Origin: Mesonia oceanica
GTDB lineage: Bacteria; Bacteroidota; Bacteroidia; Flavobacteriales; Flavobacteriaceae
Length of the DNA: 64,000 nucleotides
Direction of reading: 5' to 3'
NCBI RefSeq assembly: GCF_902499555.1
Contig: NZ_CABVMM010000008.1
Location: 166,542 to 230,541 of the forward strand
Position numbers and translations under genes: made by a program. Below, one piece after another: positions 1-9,366 of this stretch (its first letter is position 1; every line of letters starts with the position of its first letter). Under the pieces are notes generated by a model. That model had not been told where the DNA came from and ran no database searches. It saw nothing but the letters and a program-made list of their open reading frames with translations.

Positions 1-2118
1 TTCTCCAAATTGCCAGATCATTTTAGGACCTGGAACGGTAAAGAAAAAAGCGCCTGCAGTTTCCATGCGATCTAAAGCGGTAGAAAGATTGGTAACATCA
101 TAAGAACCACTAGAATTTCCGTAAGCTAAGTTTTTAAACATCAAGCGTTCTTCATCATGGCTTTCCATATAACCTACGTTTCTAGGTGTTGGAATTCCGA
201 TATTTTCATAAGAAATGTCAGAGAAATTTGAGTTAGCGTTCCAGCCCATGGTTGCCTCATTATAGTTATAATTCAGCTTGTTCCAGAACATAATTCCTTT
301 TCCTTCATCTAGACGATAATTGGCCCATTCTATTTCTTCATTTCTAGAAGAACCACTTCCTAAGTGTTCAAAAACAATATAAAAGTCTGAATCTGCTGCC
401 CATTGGGTATCGGCATAATCTTTTAAAACTTGTACACGATCGGCTTGATAACTATTGGTACAAGTTTCATTACCACTACAGTTTTGGGTAAATCCTTTTG
501 TTAAATCCCAACGGTAACCATCAATGTGAAATTCTTCAATCCAATATTCTAAGGTTTTATTCACATAATTTTGTGTAGCGATAGACTGATGATTAAAGTC
601 GTTAAAAACACTATAGGTATGTGTTGCGGAAACATTAAAATATGGAGAATCTGCAGCAACGATACCTCCGGTACAACCATTACAATCGTTATACATTCTA
701 TAAAGTGGGTTTTGACCTGTTGCGTGATTATAAACCACATCAAGAATTACTGCAATATCACGTGCATGGCATTCATCTATAAATTCTTTAAGCATTTCAG
801 GACTTCCGTAATATTTATCTAAAGCCATATGAAATGCAGGATTATACCCCCAACTTAGGTTCCCATCAAATTCTGAAACTGGCATTAGTTCGATGGCGTT
901 TACTCCTAAGCCTTCTAGATAATCTAACCTGTTTTTTACAGCATCGAAGTTTTGAACGTCATCAAAATCACGGATTAAAATTTCGTAGATCACCAAATCT
1001 TCTTTTGCCGGTGGTGTAAAACCTGTGTTTTCCCAAGTATAGGAAGGAGCATTTCTTCTAATCCATGAAATAGCTTCGGTTGTCATTCCTGTAGGATAAG
1101 CCGGAATATTATCAAATGTATCTGGCGAAATAAATGGATCGTCATATGGGGATAAAATTAAAGTAGAATAGGGGTCTGCTACATTAATCTCACCATCTAT
1201 TAAATATTGAAATAAAACATCATCTCCGGTTTGGTCTAAATTATTTAAGGTAATCCAATATTTTTCTTGAGCAGCATCGTAATTCATTAAATAATCACTG
1301 TTGATGTTCCAATTATTGAAATTACCAATAACGTGAACAAAATCTTTGTTGGGTGCATAAAGCACTAAAGTAGCTGTGTTCGGGTTATTTGGATCGAAGT
1401 TAATCCCATCTTCCATTCCTGCAGGAACGGCCATTTGCGTTGGATTTGGAGTAACAATTCCTTGAAAAGTTGCAGAAAGACTATTAGAAGAAGCTGTCTC
1501 TGTAGCGATTAATTCAAAGTTAGTATCTTGGTTTAGAGTATAGTTGTAGGTATAATTTTGAATATTGTTTTGAATATCTACACTATTTCCATTTGCCAAT
1601 AATTCAAAATTGGCATTTACCGTTGTTGAAGCTTCTATTGTTAATGTGTTTCCACTATCTAAAATAGTTACTTGATTTGTTGGATTGTTTAAATTAAATT
1701 GAAAAACACCAACTTCAACATAATGATCTTGTGTTTTTTTGTCGCCACTACCATCTTTCGCTTTGGCTAACATTCCAATACTTCCGATATTAGAAGTGCC
1801 ATAAAGATCTTGTGGGATAAAAGTAAATGAGTAAGTACCGTTACCATTATCGGTAAATTTCTGGGCTTCATCAGAGTTTCCCCAACTTCCATTGGTGGGT
1901 GAATCTTGAGAGTTTTCATCGTTAAGATCGTAAAACCAAGTCCACAGGTATAAATCTGAAACACCCCATTGTGATAAATCGATATTAGAAACGGTAATGG
2001 TTACCTGATCATCTGGATTAAACTGTTCAGGGGTTAGTGTAAACGTAGCATTTTGTTGCTGAGCGAAAGCTATACTTGTGAACAATAGCAAAGCAAGCCA
2101 AAGTATTTTGTTTTTCAT
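1..2118 (-). CDS. Secreted GH13 alpha-amylase, C-terminus beyond window
   Basis: The reading frame is open from an ATG at 2118 to the window edge (706 codons), so the C-terminus is missing. It starts with a Sec signal peptide ending in SIAFAQ and no lipobox Cys. Beta-rich N-terminal modules follow, then a CBM48-like segment around residues 260-330 (HVIGNFNNWN), then a GH13 barrel. All four GH13 signatures are visible: DVVYNHA, GYRWDLTKG (nucleophile Asp), IVFEHLG (acid Glu) and MESHDEER. It probably cleaves alpha-1,4-glucan outside the cell, the job SusG does in Bacteroides. Because it is not a lipoprotein, release through a C-terminal type IX secretion tail is likely, but that part is not visible. 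It is the last gene seen of the susC-susD-susE cluster, separated from susE by a hairpin. Confidence 0.93.
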   Translation of the reverse strand, partial: MKNKILWLALLLFTSIAFAQQQNATFTLTPEQFNPDDQVTITVSNIDLSQWGVSDLYLWTWFYDLNDENSQDSPTNGSWGNSDEAQKFTDNGNGTYSFTFIPQDLYGTSNIGSIGMLAKAKDGSGDKKTQDHYVEVGVFQFNLNNPTNQVTILDSGNTLTIEASTTVNANFELLANGNSVDIQNNIQNYTYNYTLNQDTNFELIATETASSNSLSATFQGIVTPNPTQMAVPAGMEDGINFDPNNPNTATLVLYAPNKDFVHVIGNFNNWNINSDYLMNYDAAQEKYWITLNNLDQTGDDVLFQYLIDGEINVADPYSTLILSPYDDPFISPDTFDNIPAYPTGMTTEAISWIRRNAPSYTWENTGFTPPAKEDLVIYEILIRDFDDVQNFDAVKNRLDYLEGLGVNAIELMPVSEFDGNLSWGYNPAFHMALDKYYGSPEMLKEFIDECHARDIAVILDVVYNHATGQNPLYRMYNDCNGCTGGIVAADSPYFNVSATHTYSVFNDFNHQSIATQNYVNKTLEYWIEEFHIDGYRWDLTKGFTQNCSGNETCTNSYQADRVQVLKDYADTQWAADSDFYIVFEHLGSGSSRNEEIEWANYRLDEGKGIMFWNKLNYNYNEATMGWNANSNFSDISYENIGIPTPRNVGYMESHDEERLMFKNLAYGNSSGSYDVTNLSTALDRMETAGAFFFTVPGPKMIWQFGE

Positions 2119-2130
2119 TTTTAATAATTT

Positions 2131-2190
2131 TATTTTAAAAAAAAGCCCTGAATACTTAAACCATAGATATATGAGTTGTATTCAGGGCTT
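2131..2190 (-). terminator. Hairpin and T-tract between susE-like gene and amylase
   Basis: The arms AAGCCCTGAATAC (2143-2155) and GTATTCAGGGCTT (2178-2190) pair perfectly over 13 bases. Read on the minus strand, the hairpin is followed by a run of eight T (2137-2144). This is a textbook intrinsic terminator for the susC-susD-susE transcript, but its T-tract ends only about 20 bases before the amylase ATG. It therefore probably limits rather than abolishes read-through into the amylase, unless the amylase has a promoter inside the stem region. Confidence 0.8.
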
Positions 2191-2242
2191 AACATGTATT
2201 TTTAGTTGAAAATAATTCTTAAAAAACTAATTCTAAAAAGAT

Positions 2243-3310
2243 TTACTCAATAGTATAAGTTCCATTCTCGAAATCTACGATAATGGTATAAGTTCCTGCT
2301 GTAACAGCAATGTTGTCACCACCATTTGCCAAGTTACCTTCACTACCTCCAAAATTGGTTCCCCAATCATTATTTAATCTAAATTTGATTTCGCCATCGG
2401 TTAAGGTAACGTTTTCAGCCATCCAAGTGTTATTTTCACCATTGTAATAAAGTTGAACATCGGGACCATCCCATCCATTAGGAGTCGCGTCTCCGACGAT
2501 ACCCCAAGAATATTCTTCCATACTATAGGTTAGCTCATTTAAGTCTATATTAATTTTATAGGTTCCCGCAGTAACGGCAATATTATCTCCTCCTGCTACG
2601 AGATTACCATCAGAACCACCATAATTATTACCCCAATCTTCATTTTCCCTGAATTTAATTTCACCATCTGTTAGGGTAGTGTAAGCCACATATTTTTGAT
2701 CATCTACACCTGATAAATCTGTTTTCCACATGGGTACATCAGGAGCATCCCAACCATATATAGTAGCATCACCAACAACCCCCCAAGTGGTACTTAAATC
2801 TACTTCTTCTACAGTATTTTCAATTAATTCAATATTTAAGCCTACTACATCAGAAAACTGTTCTACTACATTGGCTGCATCACTACCAACATAGGCTCTA
2901 ACTCTAAAGTAAAGTGTACCAGTATTTGGAGCTTCAGTATCTGGGTCGTTATCTAAACCTGCTTCGTTAGCTAAGGTTATCATATTACCAATAGTTACAG
3001 CTTGATTAGTTACAGAGATACTACCAATACCAGGAACTTCACTAAAAGTGCCGTTTTCTGTTGTAGAACTTTCTAGTTGATAACTTATAGGGGTTTGTAC
3101 ATCAAAGTTGGCTTCATTCCAAACAAATCGTTCTGCAGGGTTATTGGCAACTAAAGGACTTAAGCTATAGTTTTCTGCTAAAGAATTTGTAAAGGTAAAA
3201 TCTGCTGTTTGCTCTGGGCTTGCGATAAACGTGAATTCATCATCTTCTTGACAAGCGATAAAACTTAATGCGATAAAGCATAAAGCGAATATGTTTATTA
3301 ACTTTTTCAT
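2243..3310 (-). CDS. SusE/SusF-like starch-binding outer-membrane lipoprotein
   Basis: This 355-residue protein has a lipoprotein signal (LSFIAC, Cys20). Residues from about 25 to 165 resemble the N-terminal domain of SusE-type proteins. Two tandem modules of about 85 residues fill the C-terminal half. Both contain GDAT..GWD.PDV, LTDGEIKFR, DWG.N.GGS.GNL and GGDNIAVTAGTY, so they arose by duplication. The Trp-rich modules match the carbohydrate-binding repeats of the SusE/SusF family. It is third in the susC-susD-susE order, 11 bases after susD, and should sit on the cell surface and hold starch or maltooligosaccharides. The binding specificity is inferred from the neighbouring enzymes. Confidence 0.88.
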   Translation of the reverse strand: MKKLINIFALCFIALSFIACQEDDEFTFIASPEQTADFTFTNSLAENYSLSPLVANNPAERFVWNEANFDVQTPISYQLESSTTENGTFSEVPGIGSISVTNQAVTIGNMITLANEAGLDNDPDTEAPNTGTLYFRVRAYVGSDAANVVEQFSDVVGLNIELIENTVEEVDLSTTWGVVGDATIYGWDAPDVPMWKTDLSGVDDQKYVAYTTLTDGEIKFRENEDWGNNYGGSDGNLVAGGDNIAVTAGTYKINIDLNELTYSMEEYSWGIVGDATPNGWDGPDVQLYYNGENNTWMAENVTLTDGEIKFRLNNDWGTNFGGSEGNLANGGDNIAVTAGTYTIIVDFENGTYTIE

Positions 3311-3321
3311 GATTATATGTT

Positions 3322-4944
3322 TTAGTATCCTGGGTTTTGAGTTAAATTAGTATTGATTAAAATATTGTTACTTGGTAACGGAAATAAGTTCCTAAACTCA
3401 GAAACTGAAGTTCCTGCTTGCGCACCACCTTTAAACGGCCATAAATAACTTCCTGAGGTAAAGTCACCAAAACGGATTAAGTCTGTTCTTCGTTGACCTT
3501 CCCAGTATAATTCTCGGGCTCTTTCATTAATAATGAAATCTAAATCTAGATCGCTACTAGAAATGTTTCCGTTATTATTACCAAATGCTCTTGCTCTTAA
3601 CTCGTTGATATAAGTTGTCGCTGTTTGAAGGTCACCACCGCTTCCCCCTCTTAAGACAGCTTCTGTATAGTTAAGATAAATTTCAGCTAAACGAATTAGC
3701 GGTAAATCGGTATCTACAAAATCTCCTCCTTCATCTACACCAGGATTCCCTTGTGAATCTACATTGGTGAATTTTGTAACGGCATAACCATCGGTAAAGG
3801 TGTTAGCAATAGTGTTTATTTCTAAACTTTGCCCATCGGTATAAAACATAGCTCTACCATCTGCCCATTCAATAGGATCACCGTCTTCGGTATTTGTAAC
3901 GGCATAATCAAACTTATTCACTAATGCTTTGGTGGTTCTTAAACCTTCCCAACCACCATTAATTCCCGCAGCAGCAGCATCCATAGAGCCTCCTCTAGAA
4001 GCGTGAACTAAGAAAGTAGTACCTCCATAAGTTCTAGAACTGTTACCGTCGAAGTTGATAGCGAAAATAAATTCGTTTTGTGCTCCATTAGTATTGTTAT
4101 CGGCTTTGAAAAGTTCATCGTAAGCAGAACCATCACCATTAGCATCATTGTCATTAATAGAATATGTTGAATTAATAGCCAATTTAGAATAAGTGACTGA
4201 ATCTGTATAACGATCTTCACCTACCCAAACTTCTGCATTCAAGTATAACTTAGATAATAAAGCCCAAGCCGCTACACGATCTACACGACCATATTCATTA
4301 GCTCCACTTTCTTTTAGGGAATCTTGAATTTCTAATAATTCACTTTCTATAAAAGCAAAGATTTCTTCTCTTGAACTTTGTTCTGGTAAAGAAGTAGAAA
4401 CTACAGTAGTCAAGGGAACATCTGCATATAAATCTATTAGGTTATAGTAAGCGAATGCTCTAAGGAATCTAGCTTCTGCGATATAAGCATCTACTTCTGG
4501 ACTATCTAAGTTAGCCGCATTTGTAATAAATGAATTACAAAACGAAACCTCTTGAGCTAAACGATTGTACATAGCGGTCGTAAAATCGTTACTTGCTCCC
4601 CAGCTCATTGCGTGAAGATCTGGTAAACCAGGATCTCCCCAACCTACAACGGCGTTGTCGGTTGTTAATTCATTTAAACTAAACAACATTCTGGAATATT
4701 GAGAAGTACCTTCATCAATTCCTGAGATATCCGGTTGTCCTGCAGGACCTTCTTGTCCTGTTAAAGCTAAACTAGCATAAAGCTTTGCTAATGCACTTTT
4801 AGCTTCTGTTGCGTTGGCAAAAACATTTTCTTCAGTAAAACTATCTGGGTCTATAGTTGGATCTACATCCAAATCGTCATGGCAAGATATTAATATCATT
4901 GCCGGTACAATGAAGAAAAGCTTGTTTATAAAATTTATTTTCAT
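3322..4944 (-). CDS. SusD/RagB-family starch-binding lipoprotein
   Basis: This 540-residue lipoprotein (LISC, Cys21) has the SusD hallmarks: an N-terminal DPDSFTEENVF segment, the EARFLRAFAYYNLIDLYADVPL helix region and a C-terminal NERARELYWEGQRRTDLIRFG motif. SusD proteins cap the SusC barrel and capture glycan for import. The gene begins 9 bases after the susC stop codon, so translation is probably coupled. The acidic N-terminus (HDDLDVDPTIDPD) after the lipid-bearing Cys fits surface export. The starch or maltooligosaccharide substrate is inferred from the adjacent GH13, GH97 and GH65 genes. Confidence 0.95.
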   Translation of the reverse strand: MKINFINKLFFIVPAMILISCHDDLDVDPTIDPDSFTEENVFANATEAKSALAKLYASLALTGQEGPAGQPDISGIDEGTSQYSRMLFSLNELTTDNAVVGWGDPGLPDLHAMSWGASNDFTTAMYNRLAQEVSFCNSFITNAANLDSPEVDAYIAEARFLRAFAYYNLIDLYADVPLTTVVSTSLPEQSSREEIFAFIESELLEIQDSLKESGANEYGRVDRVAAWALLSKLYLNAEVWVGEDRYTDSVTYSKLAINSTYSINDNDANGDGSAYDELFKADNNTNGAQNEFIFAINFDGNSSRTYGGTTFLVHASRGGSMDAAAAGINGGWEGLRTTKALVNKFDYAVTNTEDGDPIEWADGRAMFYTDGQSLEINTIANTFTDGYAVTKFTNVDSQGNPGVDEGGDFVDTDLPLIRLAEIYLNYTEAVLRGGSGGDLQTATTYINELRARAFGNNNGNISSSDLDLDFIINERARELYWEGQRRTDLIRFGDFTSGSYLWPFKGGAQAGTSVSEFRNLFPLPSNNILINTNLTQNPGY

Positions 4945-4953
4945 AATTCTTTT

Positions 4954-7884
4954 TTAAAAGTTTAAATTAACTCCAATACTATATAATCGTGGTCTAGGGT
5001 AGAAGTTATTATCAATACCTCCACCTATTTCAGGATCTAGTCCATCATACTCGGTTACAGTTAATACATTTTGTGCAGAACCAAAAATCCTTAAATTACT
5101 GTCTTTATTAAATATATTACGAATGGTATATCCAAGTGTAATGTTATCTAATTTAAAGAAAGAAGCGTCTTGAATATAGTAATCACTTTGTAAATTACCA
5201 TCGGTTAAGTTTTGAAATCTCGAATTATACGTGTCTGCATGTAGGTTGGTTAGAATACCATTTTCGGTGGCTCTAATTCTATAAGATTTAGCAGAAGCCA
5301 TATTGTTGTAATTATAGTTTCCTAAACTTACTCTGGATACTATAGCTAAATCCCAATTTTTATAGTTTAAGTTGGTATTTAATCCCATAGTGATATTTGC
5401 GTAAGGATCTTCCGCTAAATATTTATCGTCGTCATTAATGATGTTATCTCCATTTCTATCTACATAAGCTCCTTCGACTGGCCTTCCATTTTCATCATAG
5501 ATTTGCTTAAAAACCCAATATGTACTAGGCGAATGCCCTTCTTTATGCAATTGAATATTATTACCTGTACCACCATTGATACCTCCAGTTTGTACAGCGT
5601 CGGGAAGATTGGTAATTTCATTGTCGTTAAGCGCTATATTATAACCAATCCGCCAAGTAAAATCTTCTGTTTGAATAGGAGTTGCATTAATTTCAAATTC
5701 GATACCTCTGTTTTCCATATCGCCAATATTCGCATTAATACCATTTGAGAAGTTTGTGAAAGGAGAAACGGTTACAAAAGAGATTAAGTCCTTTGTTTTA
5801 TTCATATATGCATTTACAGACCCAGAAATTCTGCTGTCAAATAGAGCATAGTCCATACCAATATTAAAAGTTCGGCCAATTTCCCATCTCAAGTTTTTAT
5901 TTATTGCTTCTGGTCGATAAGTTTGTATGAAATTAGGATTATTGTTGTTATTGTATCCAAATTGATAATTAGCATTGGTTCTACTGCGCGTATATCGAGT
6001 TAGAAATAAATAATTATCCAATCCATTTACATTACCAATTTCACCAAAACCTACTCTCAACTTTAATTGGTTGATGGTTTTAGATTTGAAGAAATCTTCG
6101 TTATTAATATTCCACGCTAGAGCAGCAGAAGGGAAATAACCCCATCGGTCATTTGGATTTAATCTTGATGAAGCATCTGCTCTTAAAGAAGCCGTGACTA
6201 AGTAACGATCATCAAAATTATAATTGATTCTACCAAAGTAAGATAGCAATACGTGCTCATATTTATCGATAAATTCATATTCGTTTCCTTCTTGTTCAGC
6301 TTCACTATCGTAACTATAATTATCATTATAGAAACTTTGGTAGGAATGGCCTATTACAGCAGTAATAGAATGATCTTTAATATCTTTATCATAAGTTAAA
6401 TACGCATCAAATAATTTGTTGGTTGATTCGTTTTGATAATTAGAATATGAACCATCCCAATCTAATTGTGTGGAAGGTAACGCTTGTGATACTACAGTTC
6501 TTCCATGACTATTGGTTTTATCTAATCCTAAATTAACTGTAGCTGTTAAATCAGGAAAGAAATGTAAATTATAATCTATTTTGGCGTTTCCAATAAACCT
6601 TCTTACTTCAGCCGTGTCGTCTTTTTCATTAATCAAAGCAACAGGGTTGGTTGGCGCAAGGTTGTATTGTGCATTTCCAGTTGAATTTAACCAAGTGAAG
6701 TAATTAGAATAAGTAGAAGTAGGGTCGTAAACAGATTGTGTTGGGTCAAAATCTACAGAAGCACCGATAGCATCTCGATTACCAAAGGTGTTTTCATTAT
6801 ACATGCCACGTCCATTTAATTCAAATTTTAAATGTCCATCAAAGAAACTTGGTCGTAAATTTATCGAAGCCGTAGTTCTTGTGAAATTATCATTTTTTAA
6901 AATACCATCTTGGTCTGAATATCCTAAAGATGCTCTTAAAGGCATAAATCCTCCTACATTCCCGGTAGTACTAAAATTATGTTCAGATCCAAAAGCATCT
7001 CTATAAATAAGATCTTGCCAATTGGTGTTGGCTGTTCCTAACCTTTCGATTGCAGCTTCATTACCAATTTCATTTACTAAACTTCTAAACTGATTCCCAT
7101 CTAATACATCCACATAATCAGTAGGTGTATAAAGTGTAGTGGTTGAAGAATAATTAAATTTAAACTCTAAACCTTTTCCTTTTTTGGTAGTAATTAGAAT
7201 AACCCCATTAGCAGCTCTAGAACCATAAATAGCTGTAGCCGAAGCATCTTTTAAAACGGTGATGCTTTCAATATCGTTTGGGTTAATAAAATCTAATGGA
7301 TTTCTAGAACCTCCTACGGCATCATTAGAAATAGGAAAACCATCAATCACGTAAAGTGGATCATTATTTAGTTGTATTGAACCTCTACCACGAATGGTAA
7401 TACTACTTCCGTCACCCGGGGCACCACCCGTAGTTACATTAACCCCAGCAATTTTACCGGTGATTAATTGGCTAGCGGTGTTTTGTTGCCCTTTATTAAA
7501 ATCTTCCGTAGAAATTTGATTAACAGCTCCTGTTAAATCTCTTTTAGAAGTAGTACCATAACCAACCACTACCACTTCATCTAAGGTAGAAGAATCTTCT
7601 TGTAACGTAACGTTAAGGGTACTTTGATTAACGAAAACGATTTCTTTTGTTTTAAAGCCAATATAGGAATAAACAAGGGTATCATTTTTCTGAACGTTGT
7701 CAACGGTATAATTACCATCAAAATCTGTTACAGAACCTTTAGAAGACCCCTTTATTATTACGTTTACTCCAGGAATTGGCATTCCTGTCGATTCAGTTAC
7801 TGTTCCGCTCACCGAATCCTGGGCAAATAAAGTTGCCGGAACGCCTAAGAGCAAAAACAATAAACCTTTGTAAAATGTTCTCAT
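4954..7884 (-). CDS. SusC/RagA-family TonB-dependent transporter (starch locus)
   Basis: This 976-residue protein has a signal peptide ending ATLFAQ, a carboxypeptidase-D-like domain at residues 23-105 (SVSGTVTE..GMPIPGVNV), a TonB-box-like VVVGYG segment, a plug domain (ITIRGRGSIQLNNDPLYVIDG) and a long beta-barrel ending in an aromatic-terminated strand (GVNLNF). It lacks the N-terminal STN signalling domain, so it should act only as a transporter. It leads the susC-susD-susE-amylase cluster and is divergent from the LacI regulator. A 231-base intergenic region between them holds an operator-like palindrome. It should carry maltooligosaccharides across the outer membrane in complex with the SusD protein. 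Confidence 0.96.
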   Translation of the reverse strand: MRTFYKGLLFLLLGVPATLFAQDSVSGTVTESTGMPIPGVNVIIKGSSKGSVTDFDGNYTVDNVQKNDTLVYSYIGFKTKEIVFVNQSTLNVTLQEDSSTLDEVVVVGYGTTSKRDLTGAVNQISTEDFNKGQQNTASQLITGKIAGVNVTTGGAPGDGSSITIRGRGSIQLNNDPLYVIDGFPISNDAVGGSRNPLDFINPNDIESITVLKDASATAIYGSRAANGVILITTKKGKGLEFKFNYSSTTTLYTPTDYVDVLDGNQFRSLVNEIGNEAAIERLGTANTNWQDLIYRDAFGSEHNFSTTGNVGGFMPLRASLGYSDQDGILKNDNFTRTTASINLRPSFFDGHLKFELNGRGMYNENTFGNRDAIGASVDFDPTQSVYDPTSTYSNYFTWLNSTGNAQYNLAPTNPVALINEKDDTAEVRRFIGNAKIDYNLHFFPDLTATVNLGLDKTNSHGRTVVSQALPSTQLDWDGSYSNYQNESTNKLFDAYLTYDKDIKDHSITAVIGHSYQSFYNDNYSYDSEAEQEGNEYEFIDKYEHVLLSYFGRINYNFDDRYLVTASLRADASSRLNPNDRWGYFPSAALAWNINNEDFFKSKTINQLKLRVGFGEIGNVNGLDNYLFLTRYTRSRTNANYQFGYNNNNNPNFIQTYRPEAINKNLRWEIGRTFNIGMDYALFDSRISGSVNAYMNKTKDLISFVTVSPFTNFSNGINANIGDMENRGIEFEINATPIQTEDFTWRIGYNIALNDNEITNLPDAVQTGGINGGTGNNIQLHKEGHSPSTYWVFKQIYDENGRPVEGAYVDRNGDNIINDDDKYLAEDPYANITMGLNTNLNYKNWDLAIVSRVSLGNYNYNNMASAKSYRIRATENGILTNLHADTYNSRFQNLTDGNLQSDYYIQDASFFKLDNITLGYTIRNIFNKDSNLRIFGSAQNVLTVTEYDGLDPEIGGGIDNNFYPRPRLYSIGVNLNF

Positions 7885-7920
7885 AGATTATAGAATAATA
7901 GTTTTAAATTTGTGTTTGTA

Positions 7921-7940
7921 ACTTATATTTTCACTTTCCA
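7921..7940 (+). repeat. 20-bp direct repeat, copy 1 (susC upstream region)
   Basis: ACTTATATTTTCACTTTCCA occurs here and again, identically, at 9291-9310. This copy lies 37 bases before the susC ATG, in the leader or promoter of the minus-strand transcript. The two copies bracket the lacI gene. The flanking bases differ on both sides, so the identity is exactly 20 bases. Confidence 0.75.
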
Positions 7941-8006
7941 ATGTTAAAACTATGTAAATAAAATGGTAGAATAAGGTTACTGAAATCACGAAACCTTAAC
8001 TCTAAC

Positions 8007-8023
8007 GTTTTCGTGTTGAAAAC
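8007..8023. promoter_or_regulatory. LacI-type operator candidate between susC and lacI
   Basis: GTTTTCGTGTTGAAAAC is an inverted repeat with perfect 6-base arms (GTTTTC/GAAAAC). An overlapping AACGTTTT core lies at 8004-8011. It sits in the divergent susC-lacI intergenic region, upstream of the predicted lacI promoter box. The same AACGTTTT core recurs in a perfect palindrome before pfkA. Binding by the adjacent LacI protein is inferred. Confidence 0.45.
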
Positions 8024-8085
8024 TTCTTGAATTTTAACATATTAATATTTATTAAGGGTATATTTATAGAAATATCAATAAATAT

Positions 8086-8093
8086 TAATTTTG
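8086..8093 (+). promoter_or_regulatory. Bacteroidota -7 box for lacI (TAATTTTG)
   Basis: TAATTTTG matches the TAnnTTTG -7 element of Bacteroidota primary sigma factor promoters and lies 22 bases before the lacI ATG. No convincing TTG -33 element is visible at the expected spacing. Confidence 0.4.
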
Positions 8094-8115
8094 TTATCGA
8101 TATGATAAAAAAACT

Positions 8116-9135
8116 ATGCCTAGAAAAATCACTTTAAAGCAAATTGCAAAAGAATTAGATGTCTCAGTATCAACTGTTTCTAAATCTTTAAAAGATAGTC
8201 CTGAAATAAGTTTAGATACCAAAGAAAAAGTTAAAGCTTTTGCTAAATTGTATAATTACAAACCCAACAATATTGCATTAAGTCTTAAAAACAGAAAAAC
8301 TAAAACCATAGGGATTATTATTCCTGAAATAGTACATCATTTTTTTACGACTGTTATTCAAGGGATTGAGCACGTAGCAAATGAAAAAGGCTATAACGTA
8401 ATTATTTGTTTGTCTAATAATTCTTTCGACAAGGAAGTATTGAACTTAGAGTTTTTGGCGAATGGTAGTACCGATGGTTTTATTATGTCCATTGCTAAAG
8501 AAACTCAACAAAAAGAAGATTATCACCATATTAAAGAAGTGATTAATCAAGGGATGCCGGTGGTAATGTTCGATCGTGTGATTGATGAAGTAATTTGTGA
8601 CAAAGTAGTGATTAGTGATAAACACGGTGCTTTTGAAGCAGTTCAATACCTTATAGATCATCATTGTAAAAAAATAGCCATCATATCTACTGTAGATTAT
8701 GTAAGTGTGGGGAAATTGAGAACAGAAGGTTATAAAGACGCTTTAATAACCAATGATATGGAAATTGATCAAGATTTAATATTGAAAATTGAAGATGTAG
8801 ATCATTCTGAAGAAAAAATTGAAGAGTTTTTAAAAAATAAAAATGTAGATGGCATTTTTGCGGTAAATGAACAATTTGCAGTAAACGCTATTAAAGTTCT
8901 AAAAAAGCTTCATAAAAAAGTGCCGGAAGATGTTTCGGTAATTGGTTTTACTGATGGAGTAGTTTCCAAAAGCTTTATTCCCAGTCTCTCTACCGTCAAT
9001 CAACACGGAGAGGAAATGGGGGCCAAAGCCGCAAATTTATTAATTGATCGTTTGGAAAATGAAGCCGAAGAACAAAGCTTTCAAACTACTGTTTTAGATA
9101 CCAGTTTAATTATTAGGGATTCGGTGAAGAAGTAG
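8116..9135 (+). CDS. LacI-family transcriptional regulator of the maltose locus
   Basis: This 339-residue protein has an N-terminal LacI helix-turn-helix (LKQIAKELDVSVSTVSKSL, residues 7-25) and the hinge segment (NNIALSLKNRKTKTIGIIIP). A periplasmic-binding-protein-like sensor domain follows, with the usual DGFIMS, GMPVVMFDR and VSVIGFTDG blocks. It is divergent from susC-susD and upstream of the maltose transporter and phosphorylase genes. It most likely senses maltose or a related sugar and controls both arms. Bacteroides uses the unrelated membrane regulator SusR for this job, so the locus is wired differently. The ligand and whether it activates or represses cannot be told from sequence. 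Confidence 0.92.
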   Translation: MPRKITLKQIAKELDVSVSTVSKSLKDSPEISLDTKEKVKAFAKLYNYKPNNIALSLKNRKTKTIGIIIPEIVHHFFTTVIQGIEHVANEKGYNVIICLSNNSFDKEVLNLEFLANGSTDGFIMSIAKETQQKEDYHHIKEVINQGMPVVMFDRVIDEVICDKVVISDKHGAFEAVQYLIDHHCKKIAIISTVDYVSVGKLRTEGYKDALITNDMEIDQDLILKIEDVDHSEEKIEEFLKNKNVDGIFAVNEQFAVNAIKVLKKLHKKVPEDVSVIGFTDGVVSKSFIPSLSTVNQHGEEMGAKAANLLIDRLENEAEEQSFQTTVLDTSLIIRDSVKK

Positions 9136-9266
9136 GAGTATTCTTGAGTTGAAGAATTTCTGAATCGTTTGGTTTTAAAATAAAAATAGTATCTAAAATC
9201 CAATCGTTAACATCTAGTACCTATAATCAAATAAAAGATTTAACATTAAAATTTCAATATAATCTA

Positions 9267-9274
9267 TATATTTG
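9267..9274 (+). promoter_or_regulatory. Bacteroidota -7 box for maltose catabolic genes (TATATTTG)
   Basis: TATATTTG matches TAnnTTTG and lies 92 bases before the MFS transporter ATG. A transcript starting just after it would have a leader of about 85 bases that includes the 20-bp repeat at 9291-9310. Confidence 0.4.
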
Positions 9275-9290
9275 TAACTGAATTATCATT

Positions 9291-9310
9291 ACTTATATTT
9301 TCACTTTCCA
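9291..9310 (+). repeat. 20-bp direct repeat, copy 2 (maltose transporter leader)
   Basis: This is the second exact copy of ACTTATATTTTCACTTTCCA, 56 bases before the transporter ATG and just downstream of the predicted -7 box. Relative to the gene it precedes, it points the opposite way to the copy before susC. That favours a protein-binding site over an RNA leader element. Confidence 0.75.
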
Positions 9311-9366
9311 CTTAAAGTAATGATAAGTCAAAGTGCTTATCGTGTTATTAATCAATTGATTACGAT

